Shown: positions 35,784-44,391, counted from the stretch's first letter. The stretch: DNA of 64,000 bases from Streptomyces antnestii (GCF_004005495.1 NZ_RZYA01000017.1:1-64000), one strand, 5' to 3'. Made by a program: numbers and translations. Notes: a model not told the origin generated them from the letters alone.

Positions 35784-36071
35784 ATGTCCGTGAACGACGA
35801 CTTGACGGCAGCGGATCGCTGCCTCGATGAGCTGCGCCGGACCGTGGAGCGCCTGGAGCGGCAACTCGGCGGCGGCCTGGACGTCCGGCGCGTACGCACC
35901 GACACCGACCATCTGCGCGAGAGCGTCGCCCTGCTGCGGGCGGCCTCGGCCGCCCCCGCACCGCCGCGCCGGCCCGAACCCGTACCCGTCCCCGAGACCC
36001 CGTACGACAGCTCGCTCTGGACCGACTCGGACGACGAAGGACTCGGCGCCCGGGACCGGCACGCCCCCTGA
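35784..36071 (+). CDS. Small coiled-coil protein at the head of the succinate dehydrogenase operon
   Basis: 95 residues. The first 65 form an amphipathic helix pair (LTAADRCLDELRRTVERLER ... DTDHLRESVALLRAA), the rest is Pro-rich and acidic. No known catalytic motif. ATG 35784 has GAGG at good spacing; an upstream ATG at 35745 in the same frame is possible. It ends 20 bp before the Sdh membrane anchor, so it is probably co-transcribed and may aid complex assembly; that is only inferred from position. Confidence 0.75.
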   Translation: MSVNDDLTAADRCLDELRRTVERLERQLGGGLDVRRVRTDTDHLRESVALLRAASAAPAPPRRPEPVPVPETPYDSSLWTDSDDEGLGARDRHAP

Positions 36072-36091
36072 CCCTCTGAGCGGAGGCTTCG

Positions 36092-36925
36092 TTGGCCACC
36101 GGCACGGAACCCCATCCCCCGAGCAGCGCCGGCGCGCAAGGCGTCCGGGACAGGTCGCGCGCCACGATCGCGGCCGGACACCTGCGCACCGACCGCTGGT
36201 GGCTGGCGCCCGCCGGCACCGCCGCGGGACTGCTCGCCTTCGTCGTCTACTCGACCTGGCGGGCCTTCGCAAACGCGGACTACTACCACGCGCCGTACGT
36301 GTCGCCGTTCTACTCCCCGTGCCTCGCGCAGAACTGCAAGCCGATGCACGCGGGCCCCAACTGGGAGATCTTCGGCCCCTGGTGGGGCCTGTCCCCGGCC
36401 CTGCTCATCCTGATCTTCCCGCTCGGCTTCCGGCTGACCTGCTACTACTACCGGAAGGCCTACTACCGCGGGTTCTGGGCGTCACCGCCCGCCTGCGCGG
36501 TCCCGGAACCCCACAAGAAGTACACGGGCGAGACCCGCTTCCCCCTGATCCTGCAGAACGTCCACCGCTACTTCTTCTACGCGGCGCTCGTCGTGGCGGG
36601 CATCCTCACGTACGACACCGTTCTCTCGTTCCGCAACGAGAAGTACGAGTGGGGCCACATGGGCCTCGGCACGCTCGTCTTCCTCCTGAACATCACGCTG
36701 ATCTGGGCGTACACCCTGTCCTGCCACTCGTGCCGGCATATCGTCGGCGGCCGCCTCAAACACTTCTCGAAGCATCCCGTGCGCTATCGGCTGTGGGGGT
36801 GGGTGAGCAAGCTGAATGGACGTCACATGCTGCTCGCCTGGGCCTCATTGGTGAGCGTCGCGCTCGCCGATTTCTACGTGTACCTGCTCGCCTCTGGCGC
36901 CTTCGACGATCCGAGGTTTTTCTGA
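36092..36925 (+). CDS. sdhC: Succinate dehydrogenase/fumarate reductase membrane anchor (mycobacterial Sdh1-like)
   Basis: A 277-residue protein with five hydrophobic helices. It resembles the Rv0249c-type anchor. Several histidines near helix ends (NVHRYFFYA, WGHMGLG, SCHSCRHIVGG) are good heme b or quinone-site candidates. A loop contains two cysteines (SPFYSPCLAQNCKPMH). The start is TTG 36092 behind GGAGG (GCGGAGGCTTCG). Its stop TGA is followed directly by the flavoprotein ATG. It would pass electrons from the soluble subunits to menaquinone. Confidence 0.88.
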   Translation: MATGTEPHPPSSAGAQGVRDRSRATIAAGHLRTDRWWLAPAGTAAGLLAFVVYSTWRAFANADYYHAPYVSPFYSPCLAQNCKPMHAGPNWEIFGPWWGLSPALLILIFPLGFRLTCYYYRKAYYRGFWASPPACAVPEPHKKYTGETRFPLILQNVHRYFFYAALVVAGILTYDTVLSFRNEKYEWGHMGLGTLVFLLNITLIWAYTLSCHSCRHIVGGRLKHFSKHPVRYRLWGWVSKLNGRHMLLAWASLVSVALADFYVYLLASGAFDDPRFF

Positions 36926-38863
36926 ATGTCTGTGGTGGAGCGGCAGCAGTGGGACGTCGTCGTGGTGGGCGCGGGCGGCGCGGGCCTGCGGGCGGCGATC
37001 GAGGCGCGTGAGCGCGGCGCGCGGACCGCGGTGATCTGCAAGTCCCTGTTCGGCAAGGCGCACACCGTGATGGCCGAGGGCGGCATCGCCGCGGCCATGG
37101 GGAACGTGAACTCCCATGACAGCTGGCAGGTCCACTTCCGGGACACGATGCGCGGCGGCAAGTTCCTCAACCAGTGGCGCATGGCCGAGCTGCACGCGCG
37201 CGAGGCACCCGACCGGGTGTGGGAACTGGAGACGTGGGGCGCGCTCTTCGACCGGACCGCGGACGGCCGGATCGCGCAGCGCAACTTCGGCGGGCACGAG
37301 TACCCGCGCCTCGCGCACGTCGGTGACCGCACGGGCCTGGAGTTGATCCGCACGCTCCAGCAGAAGATCGTCGCGCTCCAGCAGGAGGACTTCAAGGAGT
37401 ACGGCGACTACGAGGCCCGCCTGAAGGTATTCCAGGAGTGCACGGTCACGCGCGTACTGAAGGACGGCGAGGTCGTCTCCGGCACGTTCTGCTACGAGCG
37501 CGAGAGCGGCCGCTTCTTCGTCCTCGAAGCCCCGAGCGTGGTGCTGGCGACGGGCGGCATCGGCAAGTCGTTCAAGGTGACGTCGAACTCGTGGGAGTAC
37601 ACGGGCGACGGGCACGCCCTTGCCCTGCTCGCGGGCGCGCCCCTGCTGAACATGGAGTTCGTGCAGTTCCACCCGACGGGCATGGTCTGGCCTCCGTCGG
37701 TGAAGGGCATCCTCGTCACCGAGTCGGTCCGCGGCGACGGCGGAGTGCTGCGCAACTCCGAGGGCAAGCGGTTCATGTTCGACTACGTCCCCGACGTCTT
37801 CAAGGAGAAGTACGCCGAGTCGGAGGCCGAGGGCGACCGCTGGTACGACGACCCGGACCACAACCGGCGCCCGCCCGAGCTGCTGCCCCGCGACGAGGTG
37901 GCGCGCGCCATCAACTCCGAGGTGAAGGCGGGCCGCGGCTCCCCGCACGGCGGTGTCTTCCTCGACGTCTCGACGCGCATGCCGGCCGAGCGCATCCGGC
38001 GCCGACTGCCGTCCATGTACCACCAGTTCAAGGAGCTGGCGGACGTCGACATCACGGCCGAGCCGATGGAGGTCGGCCCGACCTGCCACTACGTGATGGG
38101 CGGCATCGCCGTCGACTCGGACACGGCGGCGGCGCACGGGGTGCCGGGCCTGTTCGCGGCCGGTGAGGTCGCGGGCGGCATGCACGGCTCGAACCGCCTC
38201 GGCGGCAACTCCCTGTCCGACCTCCTCGTCTTCGGCCGGCGCGCCGGACTGCACGCGGCCGAGTACGCGGCGCGGCTCTCCGCGGGGAACGGGCGCCCCG
38301 TCGTCGACGCGCCCCAGGTCGACGCGGCCGCGGCGGAGGCGCTGCGCCCGTTCTCCGCGGAGGGCCCGGCCGACGGGGGCGTCGCCGAGAACCCGTACAC
38401 CCTCCATCAGGAGCTCCAGCACGCCATGAACGACCTGGTCGGCATCATCCGCCGTGAGGAGGAGATGACCGAGGCGCTCGACCGGCTCGCCGCGCTGCGG
38501 CTGCGGGCGCGGCGGGCCGGGGTCGAGGGGCACCGCCAGTTCAACCCGGGCTGGCATCTCGCGCTCGACCTGCGCAACATGCTGCTCGTCAGCGAGTGCG
38601 TGGCGCGGGCCGCCCTTGAGCGCACGGAGTCGCGCGGCGGCCACACCCGCGAGGACCACCCGACGATGGACCGCGCCTGGCGCCGCACGAACCTGCTGTG
38701 CCAACTCGTCGACCCCACAGGAGGGTTGGCGGCCACGGACCCGGTCCGCGGCCAGATCGACCTCGTCCGCGTCACCACCGAACCCATCCGCCCGGACCTG
38801 CTCGCCCTCTTCGAGAAGGACGAGCTGGTCAAGTACCTCGCCGAAGAGGAGCTGTACGAGTGA
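36926..38863 (+). CDS. sdhA: Succinate dehydrogenase/fumarate reductase flavoprotein subunit
   Basis: A 645-residue FAD subunit. The dinucleotide fold VVGAGGAGLRAAIEA is near the N-terminus; the covalent-FAD His is expected in KAHTVMAEGG; the active site shows HPTGM and RGDGGVLRNSEGKRF; a second FAD segment is GSNRLGGNSLSDLLVFG. It oxidises succinate to fumarate in the TCA cycle. ATG follows the anchor stop with no gap, and its stop overlaps the iron-sulphur gene start by 4 nt. Confidence 0.95.
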   Translation: MSVVERQQWDVVVVGAGGAGLRAAIEARERGARTAVICKSLFGKAHTVMAEGGIAAAMGNVNSHDSWQVHFRDTMRGGKFLNQWRMAELHAREAPDRVWELETWGALFDRTADGRIAQRNFGGHEYPRLAHVGDRTGLELIRTLQQKIVALQQEDFKEYGDYEARLKVFQECTVTRVLKDGEVVSGTFCYERESGRFFVLEAPSVVLATGGIGKSFKVTSNSWEYTGDGHALALLAGAPLLNMEFVQFHPTGMVWPPSVKGILVTESVRGDGGVLRNSEGKRFMFDYVPDVFKEKYAESEAEGDRWYDDPDHNRRPPELLPRDEVARAINSEVKAGRGSPHGGVFLDVSTRMPAERIRRRLPSMYHQFKELADVDITAEPMEVGPTCHYVMGGIAVDSDTAAAHGVPGLFAAGEVAGGMHGSNRLGGNSLSDLLVFGRRAGLHAAEYAARLSAGNGRPVVDAPQVDAAAAEALRPFSAEGPADGGVAENPYTLHQELQHAMNDLVGIIRREEEMTEALDRLAALRLRARRAGVEGHRQFNPGWHLALDLRNMLLVSECVARAALERTESRGGHTREDHPTMDRAWRRTNLLCQLVDPTGGLAATDPVRGQIDLVRVTTEPIRPDLLALFEKDELVKYLAEEELYE

Positions 38864-39630
38864 GTTCGTACGACGCGCGTTTCAGGGTCTGGCGCGGGGA
38901 CGCCGGCGGCGGCGACCTGGCGGACTTCTCCGTCGAGGTGAACGACGGCGAGGTCGTCCTCGACATCATCCACCGGATCCAGGCGACCCAGGCGTCCGAC
39001 CTGGCGGTCCGCTGGAACTGCAAGGCGGGCAAGTGCGGTTCGTGCTCGGCGGAGATCAACGGCCGGCCCCGCCTGATGTGCATGACCCGCATGTCGGTCT
39101 TCGACCGCGAGGACGTCATCACGGTGACGCCGCTACGCGCCTTCCCGGTGGTCCGGGACCTGGTCACGGACGTCGGCTTCAACTACACGAAGGCCCGCGA
39201 GATCCCGGCCTTCGTACCGCCCTCCGACCTCGGCCCCGGCGAGTACCGCATGCAGCAGGAGGACGTGGACCGCTCGCAGGAGTTCCGCAAGTGCATCGAG
39301 TGCTTCCTGTGCCAGGACACGTGCCACGTGGTCCGCGACCACGAGGAGAACAAGACCGCCTTCGCCGGTCCGCGCTTCCTGATGCGCGTCGCCGAACTCG
39401 ACATGCACCCCCTGGACGCGGCGTCGTCCTCCGGCCTGGACCGCAAACGCACCGCCCAGGAGGACCACGGCCTCGGCTACTGCAACATCACGAAGTGCTG
39501 CACGGAGGTCTGCCCCGAGGGCATCCACATCACGGACAACGCCCTGATCCCCTTGAAGGAGAGGGCAGTTGACCGCAAGTACGACCCGGTGGTGTGGCTG
39601 GGGGATCGGATCAGGCGACGGAAGGGGTGA
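38860..39630 (+). CDS. sdhB: Succinate dehydrogenase/fumarate reductase iron-sulphur subunit
   Basis: A 256-residue protein with a ferredoxin-like [2Fe-2S] motif (CKAGKCGSC then C about 12 residues on) and two further cysteine clusters, CIECFLCQDTC and CNITKCCTEVCP, for the [4Fe-4S] and [3Fe-4S] centres. It relays electrons from FAD to the anchor. The GTG at 38860 overlaps the flavoprotein stop (GTGA), the coupling usual for this operon. The ORF extends upstream but in non-coding-like sequence. Confidence 0.94.
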   Translation: MSSYDARFRVWRGDAGGGDLADFSVEVNDGEVVLDIIHRIQATQASDLAVRWNCKAGKCGSCSAEINGRPRLMCMTRMSVFDREDVITVTPLRAFPVVRDLVTDVGFNYTKAREIPAFVPPSDLGPGEYRMQQEDVDRSQEFRKCIECFLCQDTCHVVRDHEENKTAFAGPRFLMRVAELDMHPLDAASSSGLDRKRTAQEDHGLGYCNITKCCTEVCPEGIHITDNALIPLKERAVDRKYDPVVWLGDRIRRRKG

Positions 39631-39659
39631 GCCACGGCCGCTGTGCCAGACTGCGGCGC

Positions 39660-40559
39660 ATGCGGAATTCTGCGGGGCCTCTCGGGGCGGTTGTGCTCGC
39701 CGGAGTGATGGCGGCCGGGGCGACGGGCTGCTCGTCGGATGACGGCGGCAGCGGGTCACACCTGACGCGGGCACTGAGAACCCTCCCCGCGTCGGCCGAC
39801 CGCGAAGGCGTCACCTACATCGACGTGCCGACAGCACGGAAGCTGTGCGCGAAGGACCGGAAGCAGTACATGGTCCTGTGCGGCCTCGGCATCCAGGAGC
39901 TCACCGAACTCGGTTACCGGGGTGGCTCGTTGAAGGGCGATTGGGGCTTCGACGACAAGGACGTAGACACGTCACTCATGGTGGGCAACGGTTCGTCACG
40001 CCTGGCCGGAAAGTTCGACACGGAGACCATCAGCCGCGCCATGAAGAAGCGGGGCTACCGGGCCGCCACCCATGACGGAGACGTCAGCCTGCGCAAGTCG
40101 GGCGCCACCGCCGTCGACGTCTCCGGCACGGTCCGTGTCACGCATCAGTCCAAGTCCCCGAAGCTCACCCTCACCACGCCGGACAGAACGCTGGCCGACG
40201 ACGAGGCGTACGCGACGGTCAGCACATGCATGGGGGACGCGTACGAGGCGACGTTCTACGGAAAGCGGAAGACTTCCCACAGCGTCGTACTGTCCGGAAT
40301 CGGTGGCCGCCTCGCCGATGACGGCTCGTCGTCGGAGAAACTCTGCGCACTGACGTCCTCCAGGAAGGCCGCCGAGAAGACGGCGACCGCACTGCGCAAG
40401 GAAACCGAACCCGGGAGGGCGTACGCGGGCACGAAGGTGACCGTGGGCGGGGGCGACACACCGCTGGTGACGATGAGCTGGAAGAACAGCCGGGAAATGA
40501 GCCATCGGCCGATGGCCAACAATCAGACGCTCAGCCTGCCGTACGCGATGATCAAGTGA
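39660..40559 (+). CDS. Hypothetical lipoprotein
   Basis: A 299-residue predicted lipoprotein: hydrophobic signal, then lipobox GATGC with Cys24 and a Ser/Asp/Gly linker. The mature part shows no recognised domain; it has three or four cysteines (KLCAKD, MVLCGLG, STCMGD, KLCAL) that could form disulfides outside the cell. Codon bias is weaker than that of the sdh genes. ATG 39660 lacks a strong ribosome-binding site; an upstream in-frame start at 39594 overlaps the sdhB end. Function unknown. Confidence 0.75.
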   Translation: MRNSAGPLGAVVLAGVMAAGATGCSSDDGGSGSHLTRALRTLPASADREGVTYIDVPTARKLCAKDRKQYMVLCGLGIQELTELGYRGGSLKGDWGFDDKDVDTSLMVGNGSSRLAGKFDTETISRAMKKRGYRAATHDGDVSLRKSGATAVDVSGTVRVTHQSKSPKLTLTTPDRTLADDEAYATVSTCMGDAYEATFYGKRKTSHSVVLSGIGGRLADDGSSSEKLCALTSSRKAAEKTATALRKETEPGRAYAGTKVTVGGGDTPLVTMSWKNSREMSHRPMANNQTLSLPYAMIK

Positions 40560-40591
40560 CGCCCAGGCACAGCCGGCCCGGCCGCTCGGGG

Positions 40592-40903
40592 TCAGGCGGC
40601 GGGTTCCGTGCGGTCGTGGCCCTGGCGCTGGGCAAGCATCTGGCAGGCCATGCCGCCGAGGAAGAGGCCCGTACCGACCACGAACACGGCATCGATCGCC
40701 ATGTCCGAGTGGGCGACGGGGTACAGCGAGGGAACGGCCATGCCCAGAGCCATCACGATCGCTCCGGCCCCCCACAGCCTGGGCCGCAGGACGCGCCTCC
40801 CCACCCAGGGCGGCAGCACCCGCCCGGTCCTGATCGCCACGACCCCCGACACGGCGACCAGCACCCACAGTGCGGCTGCGACGCCTACGAGATACCAGTG
40901 CAC
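40592..40903 (-). CDS. Small integral membrane protein, unknown function
   Basis: 103 residues with three hydrophobic helices (YLVGVAAALWVLVAVSGVVA; LWGAGAIVMALGMAVPSLYP; AIDAVFVVGTGLFLGGMAC) and a polar tail. GTG 40903 (MHWYLVG) is chosen because GGAAGGG lies 7 nt before it. Longer readings run into the duplicated Rpn-like sequence. No family recognised. Confidence 0.7.
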   Translation of the reverse strand: MHWYLVGVAAALWVLVAVSGVVAIRTGRVLPPWVGRRVLRPRLWGAGAIVMALGMAVPSLYPVAHSDMAIDAVFVVGTGLFLGGMACQMLAQRQGHDRTEPAA

Positions 40904-40952
40904 CGGGAAACCCTTCCGCTGAGCGAAGCCAACCGTTGGCTCGAGGCCCGCC

Positions 40953-41219
40953 CTAGACCTCCCGCTCCTCCCCATCTTCCCGGAACAGCTCCTCGGTGTC
41001 AGCGGCCGTGACGGCGAGGTCGAGCCAGCGGTTGAGGGTGTCGGGGTCGGTGCAGGACGCGATGCGCTCCCGGGCGGCCTCGGAGACGGGGACGGCGCGC
41101 GCCTCCAGCACACGGAGGATCGAACCGGCTTGCCCCTCGGCCCTGCCTTCCGCAATACCCTCGGCCTTGCCTTCCAGGTACGCCTCTTCCCGGTACGATC
41201 CCCGTCCCGGGAAACGGCA
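40953..41219 (-). pseudogene. Duplicated C-terminal end of the adjacent Rpn-like gene
   Basis: Directly after the stop of the Rpn-like gene, the same reading frame continues for 88 codons to a TAG at 40953. It repeats the gene's own tail: REEAYLEGKA..., GQAGSILRVLE, AVPVSEAARERI, DPDTLN-WLDLAVT. Matching positions are offset by 258 bp (86 codons). The unit lacks the nuclease core and has no start codon with a binding site. It looks like the original 3' end left behind by a tandem duplication. Confidence 0.85.
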
Positions 41220-42116
41220 TCAGCTCTCCGGGTCCTCGGCGAACAGTTCCGCGCTGTCCGTCACCGTCACGGCGAGGTCGAGCCAGTGGTTGAGGGTGTC
41301 GGGGTCGTTGCAGGACGTGATGCGCTCCCGGGCGGCCTCGGAGACGGGAACGGCGCGCTGCTCCAGCACGCGGAGGATCGAACCGGCTTGCCCCTCCGCG
41401 GTGCCCACGGCCTTGCCCTCCAGGTAAGCCTCCTCGCGGAACGTGCCCCGGCCCGGGAAGTAGGTGACGAACGTCATCAGCTCTCTCCATGTCGCTCTGG
41501 CCGGGGTGTCCCCCAGGCCGATGTCCAGCATTTCGGAGTAGTACTCGGCGGACCTCTCGTCCGTCGCCCGCAGGGCACGAGCCAGGGCCTCAAGTATGGC
41601 CGGAGCATCCCTGCTGCGGCCATGCGTCATGGCCGAGAATGTCGCCATTGCCAGATCTCGTGCCGCCACCGACGCATCGGTGATCACCGGCACGTTGTCG
41701 GGGCCCAGGACCAGCGGGTGCGTGCTCTGCGCCGTCCATCCGTCGACGCCGCAGGTGAAGGGCCCGCACGCCCAGCTCGCTGTGGACCGCTCCTGGCAGA
41801 CCACCAGGAGCAGTACCAGTAGGTCGTACTTCGCCTTCAGATACGCGACGTAGTACGCCCAGCTCGACCCCTTCCTCTCGTCGCGCCGCCCCTGCGCCTC
41901 GATGGCGAGCAGGAACGCCTCCCCTTCGGACGGTTCGATCCGCAGCACGCTGTCCACCCGGCGTTCGAGGGGACGGATCTCCGTCACGTCGGCGGCGAGT
42001 ACTTCCACCACCGCTTTCGCGGGGATGGGAACACCCAGGAGCCCGAACACGGGCGTGAGGATCTCTGGTCGGTCCTGGAAGATCCGATGAGAGGCCTCGT
42101 GTGGCGATGTGACCAT
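41220..42116 (-). CDS. Rpn-like PD-(D/E)XK family protein
   Basis: 298 residues. The N-terminal half looks like the Rpn/YhgA-type nuclease-like fold (putative transposase family): LRIEPSEGEAFLLAIEAQGRRDERKGSSWAYYVAYL has the E-x-Q and downstream Arg/Tyr arrangement. The C-terminal part holds the EGKA/EGQA repeats and a helical tail typical of the large Streptomyces copy group. GTG or ATG near 42116 (MVTSPHEASHR). Its present stop arises at the junction of a 3' duplication (GAGAGCTGATG occurs both inside the gene and at the stop). DNA cleavage activity is plausible but unproven. Confidence 0.75.
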   Translation of the reverse strand: MVTSPHEASHRIFQDRPEILTPVFGLLGVPIPAKAVVEVLAADVTEIRPLERRVDSVLRIEPSEGEAFLLAIEAQGRRDERKGSSWAYYVAYLKAKYDLLVLLLVVCQERSTASWACGPFTCGVDGWTAQSTHPLVLGPDNVPVITDASVAARDLAMATFSAMTHGRSRDAPAILEALARALRATDERSAEYYSEMLDIGLGDTPARATWRELMTFVTYFPGRGTFREEAYLEGKAVGTAEGQAGSILRVLEQRAVPVSEAARERITSCNDPDTLNHWLDLAVTVTDSAELFAEDPES

Positions 42117-42190
42117 GGGAGGAACCTAAGCGGCTCGGGCGGCGCGATGGCCGGGTGACGGGAAGGGATCACGCTTTCGAGTAACTGCCT

Positions 42191-42616
42191 TCATGCGGTT
42201 GCCAGTTCGCACCAGACGTATTTGCCCGTGTCCCCCGTGCTCGTGAGCGGGTACCAGCCCCAGCCGTCCGCACAGCCGCGTACGAGCGTGAGCCCGCGCC
42301 CCGCTTCCGCGTCGGCGGCTGCCACATGCAGAGGGGGCGTGGGTGGAGTCGGGTCCGCGTCCCATACGCCGATACGGAGGATCAGGCCGGTCCAGCGCAG
42401 CCTGAGCGCGGCGGGGCCCTTGGTATGACGCAGCGCGTTGGAGACCAGCTCGGCGGCCAGCAGTTCGGCGACCTCCGCGATGCGGGGCAGGTCATGGGCC
42501 GTAAGGATCAGCCGCAGGGTGCGGCGGCTGATGGGGATCGCGCGGGCATCGTGCGGGATGTAGAGCGTGTACTCCCACGGTTCGGCTTCGCCGTCGGGGC
42601 TGCGGCTTTCGGGCAT
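42191..42616 (-). CDS. RsbW-like HATPase_c_2 serine kinase / anti-sigma protein
   Basis: 141 residues with the ATP-binding features of the anti-sigma kinase group: N box ELVSNALRHTKGPA, then GVWDADP, GRGLTLVRGCADGWGW. It starts with a charged region and ATG 42616. It is divergent from an XRE/DUF5753 regulator and a DUF397 gene, the three-gene arrangement called the whiJ/abaA type in Streptomyces. In those sets this protein is thought to act in the regulatory switch. A palindrome lies in the shared promoter region. Confidence 0.88.
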   Translation of the reverse strand: MPESRSPDGEAEPWEYTLYIPHDARAIPISRRTLRLILTAHDLPRIAEVAELLAAELVSNALRHTKGPAALRLRWTGLILRIGVWDADPTPPTPPLHVAAADAEAGRGLTLVRGCADGWGWYPLTSTGDTGKYVWCELATA

Positions 42617-42748
42617 GCGGGACTCCTGGTCAGGGAGGGTGAGTTCGGGCGAACGGTGGCCTTGTCACCGACGTCATGGCATGACGGGGTGGTGCACTTC
42701 CGGTGACCCGGGGTACCAGCATGTATGGGATACGTCACTGACAGTAGA

Positions 42749-42762
42749 GACTAAGGTTAGTC
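42749..42762. promoter_or_regulatory. Perfect palindrome GACTAA-GG-TTAGTC in the whiJ-like divergent promoter
   Basis: 6-2-6 symmetry, 86 bp before the XRE gene and 133 bp before the anti-sigma gene, in an AT-richer stretch with TAAGGT inside it. Good candidate for autoregulation by the XRE protein. Confidence 0.5.
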
Positions 42763-42847
42763 CGACGCAACCCGTTGTCGTACTCTTGTCACCCACAGCG
42801 GTGAACAACTGCCTTATCTGTGACTGGTGTTGAACAAGGGGGTGCGC

Positions 42848-43696
42848 ATGCCTCGGAAACAGCCGACGGCCCGCCAGGAGCGACTCGGCCGCGAGCTGCG
42901 CAAGTTGCGCGAGGCCGCCGGACTGACAGCTCGCGAGGCCGCACGGCTGCTCGGTGCGGTCCCAGTAACGATGAGCCAGATCGAGTCCGGAGTCGCCGGT
43001 GTCAGTGAAACCCGGGTGCGACGGCTGGCGGCTCACTACGACTGCGCGGACGCCGAGTTGATCGACGCCTTGGTCGAGATCGCCACGGACCGTACGCGCG
43101 GCTGGTGGGAGGACTACCGCGACGCGCTGTCGCCCGCCTTCCTGGACCTGGCCGAACTGGAGCATCACGCCACCTCCATGCAGGTGATCGGCACCGCCCA
43201 CGTACCCGGGCTGCTGCAGACCGAGGATTACGCCCGCGCCGTACTCGCCTACCGGGTCCCGGAGCTCCCGGAAGCCGAGTTGGCGCCGAGGGTGGCGCAC
43301 CGGATGCGGCGGAGATCCGTCCTCTCCCGCGAGGGAGCAGCACCGTTCGAGGCCGTAATTCACGAGTCCGTACTGCGAACGCGCGTCGCGGACCGCCGGG
43401 TAGCCCGGGAACAACTCGTCGAACTCCTGGCCCAGTCGGAACGACCGAACATCACTCTCCGGGTGATCCCGTTCGATGTCGACGGCTTCGGCGGTGCGAG
43501 CTCGATGATGCTTTACACGGCGGGGCGGGTGCCCGCATTGGACACCGTTCAGCGGGACGCGCCCTACGGATCTGTCTTTCTGGACGCCGCCGCTCAACTC
43601 CTGGCCATGCGAACACTCTTCCGTAAGGTGGAGTCTGTAGCGCTCGAGCCCGCCGAGTCGCGGGACTACATCCACCGCCTCGCGAAGGAACTGTGA
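42848..43696 (+). CDS. XRE-family regulator with DUF5753 (WhiJ-like)
   Basis: 282 residues. The N-terminal HTH_31 domain (RQERLGRELRKLREAAGLTA ... VPVTMSQIESG) is followed by DUF5753 (HATSMQVIGTAHVPGLLQTEDYARAVL ... EAVIHESVLR ... ITLRVIPF). These regulators pair with DUF397 proteins and influence development in Streptomyces. ATG 42848 has AAGGGGG at good spacing; a TTG at 42827 is less likely. The DUF397 gene follows after 3 bp. Confidence 0.93.
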   Translation: MPRKQPTARQERLGRELRKLREAAGLTAREAARLLGAVPVTMSQIESGVAGVSETRVRRLAAHYDCADAELIDALVEIATDRTRGWWEDYRDALSPAFLDLAELEHHATSMQVIGTAHVPGLLQTEDYARAVLAYRVPELPEAELAPRVAHRMRRRSVLSREGAAPFEAVIHESVLRTRVADRRVAREQLVELLAQSERPNITLRVIPFDVDGFGGASSMMLYTAGRVPALDTVQRDAPYGSVFLDAAAQLLAMRTLFRKVESVALEPAESRDYIHRLAKEL

Positions 43697-43699
43697 GTC

Positions 43700-43891
43700 A
43701 TGGTCCAGTGGCAGAAGTCCTCGTTTTCCGGACCCGGCGACGGCAACGAATGCGTGGAACTTGCCGATGCTGACGGCACGCTGCTCGTGCGCGAAAGCGA
43801 TGACCCCGACATAGAACTGACCGCGGCCCCTGCCGCGCTCGCGCAGCTCCTCCTCGGCGTGAAGTCCGGGCGAATCGGATCCGTCCGCTGA
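43700..43891 (+). CDS. DUF397 protein
   Basis: 63 residues, the family's normal size: WQKSSFSGPGDGNECVELA near the N-terminus and VRESDDPD in the middle. DUF397 proteins are always found next to DUF5753 regulators and probably bind or antagonise them. It starts 3 nt after the regulator stop, so translation is coupled. Its stop overlaps the inferred CTG start of the next gene. Confidence 0.93.
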   Translation: MVQWQKSSFSGPGDGNECVELADADGTLLVRESDDPDIELTAAPAALAQLLLGVKSGRIGSVR

Positions 43892-44391
43892 CCCCCGGCG
43901 ACGTACGGATCGCCGCGTGCCGTGAAGGCGACCTCGTCGCTCTCGACCGTCACCTTCCCTCCCCCTCCCACCCCCGCCGCTACACCCGCCAGCTCGCCGG
44001 GCTCGGGACCCTGCTGGTCGCCTGGGACGGTGGACAGCCCGTCGGGCACTGCGAGGTGCGGTGGGACGGGTGCGCCGCCGCGGAGGTGCGGGGCGTGGTC
44101 GGTGACTGTCCCGAGGTCAACGGGCTCTTCGTGTGGCCCGAGAGCCTGCGCCGCCACGGCATCGGCACCGCCCTCATCACCACCGCCGAGGACCTCGTAC
44201 GCGACCGGAGCGGCCCCCGCATCGGGCTCGGCGTCAAGGACGGGAACACGCGCGCCGCCGCCCTCTACGTCCGGCTCGGCTACCGGCCCGCCGTCCCCCG
44301 CTACCTCGACCGGTGGTCGTACGTGGACCAGGACGGCCGGATGCATGACAACGCCGACCCGTGCGCCTTCCTGGTCAAGGAGTTGGGGTGA
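43888..44391 (+). CDS. GNAT acetyltransferase with apparent CTG start
   Basis: About 167 residues. The conserved reading starts at CTG ACC CCC GGC (43888), overlapping the DUF397 stop (CTGA). It continues VRIAACREGDLVALDRHLPS, GTLLVAWDGGQPVGHCEVRW, then RRHGIGTALITTAED (acetyl-CoA loop) and NTRAAALYVRLGYRP. The first standard start, GTG 44056, would delete the first third of the fold, and the frame has no ATG, GTG or TTG back to the stop at 43801. Weak GGAT precedes the CTG. Substrate unknown. Confidence 0.72.
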   Translation: MTPGDVRIAACREGDLVALDRHLPSPSHPRRYTRQLAGLGTLLVAWDGGQPVGHCEVRWDGCAAAEVRGVVGDCPEVNGLFVWPESLRRHGIGTALITTAEDLVRDRSGPRIGLGVKDGNTRAAALYVRLGYRPAVPRYLDRWSYVDQDGRMHDNADPCAFLVKELG

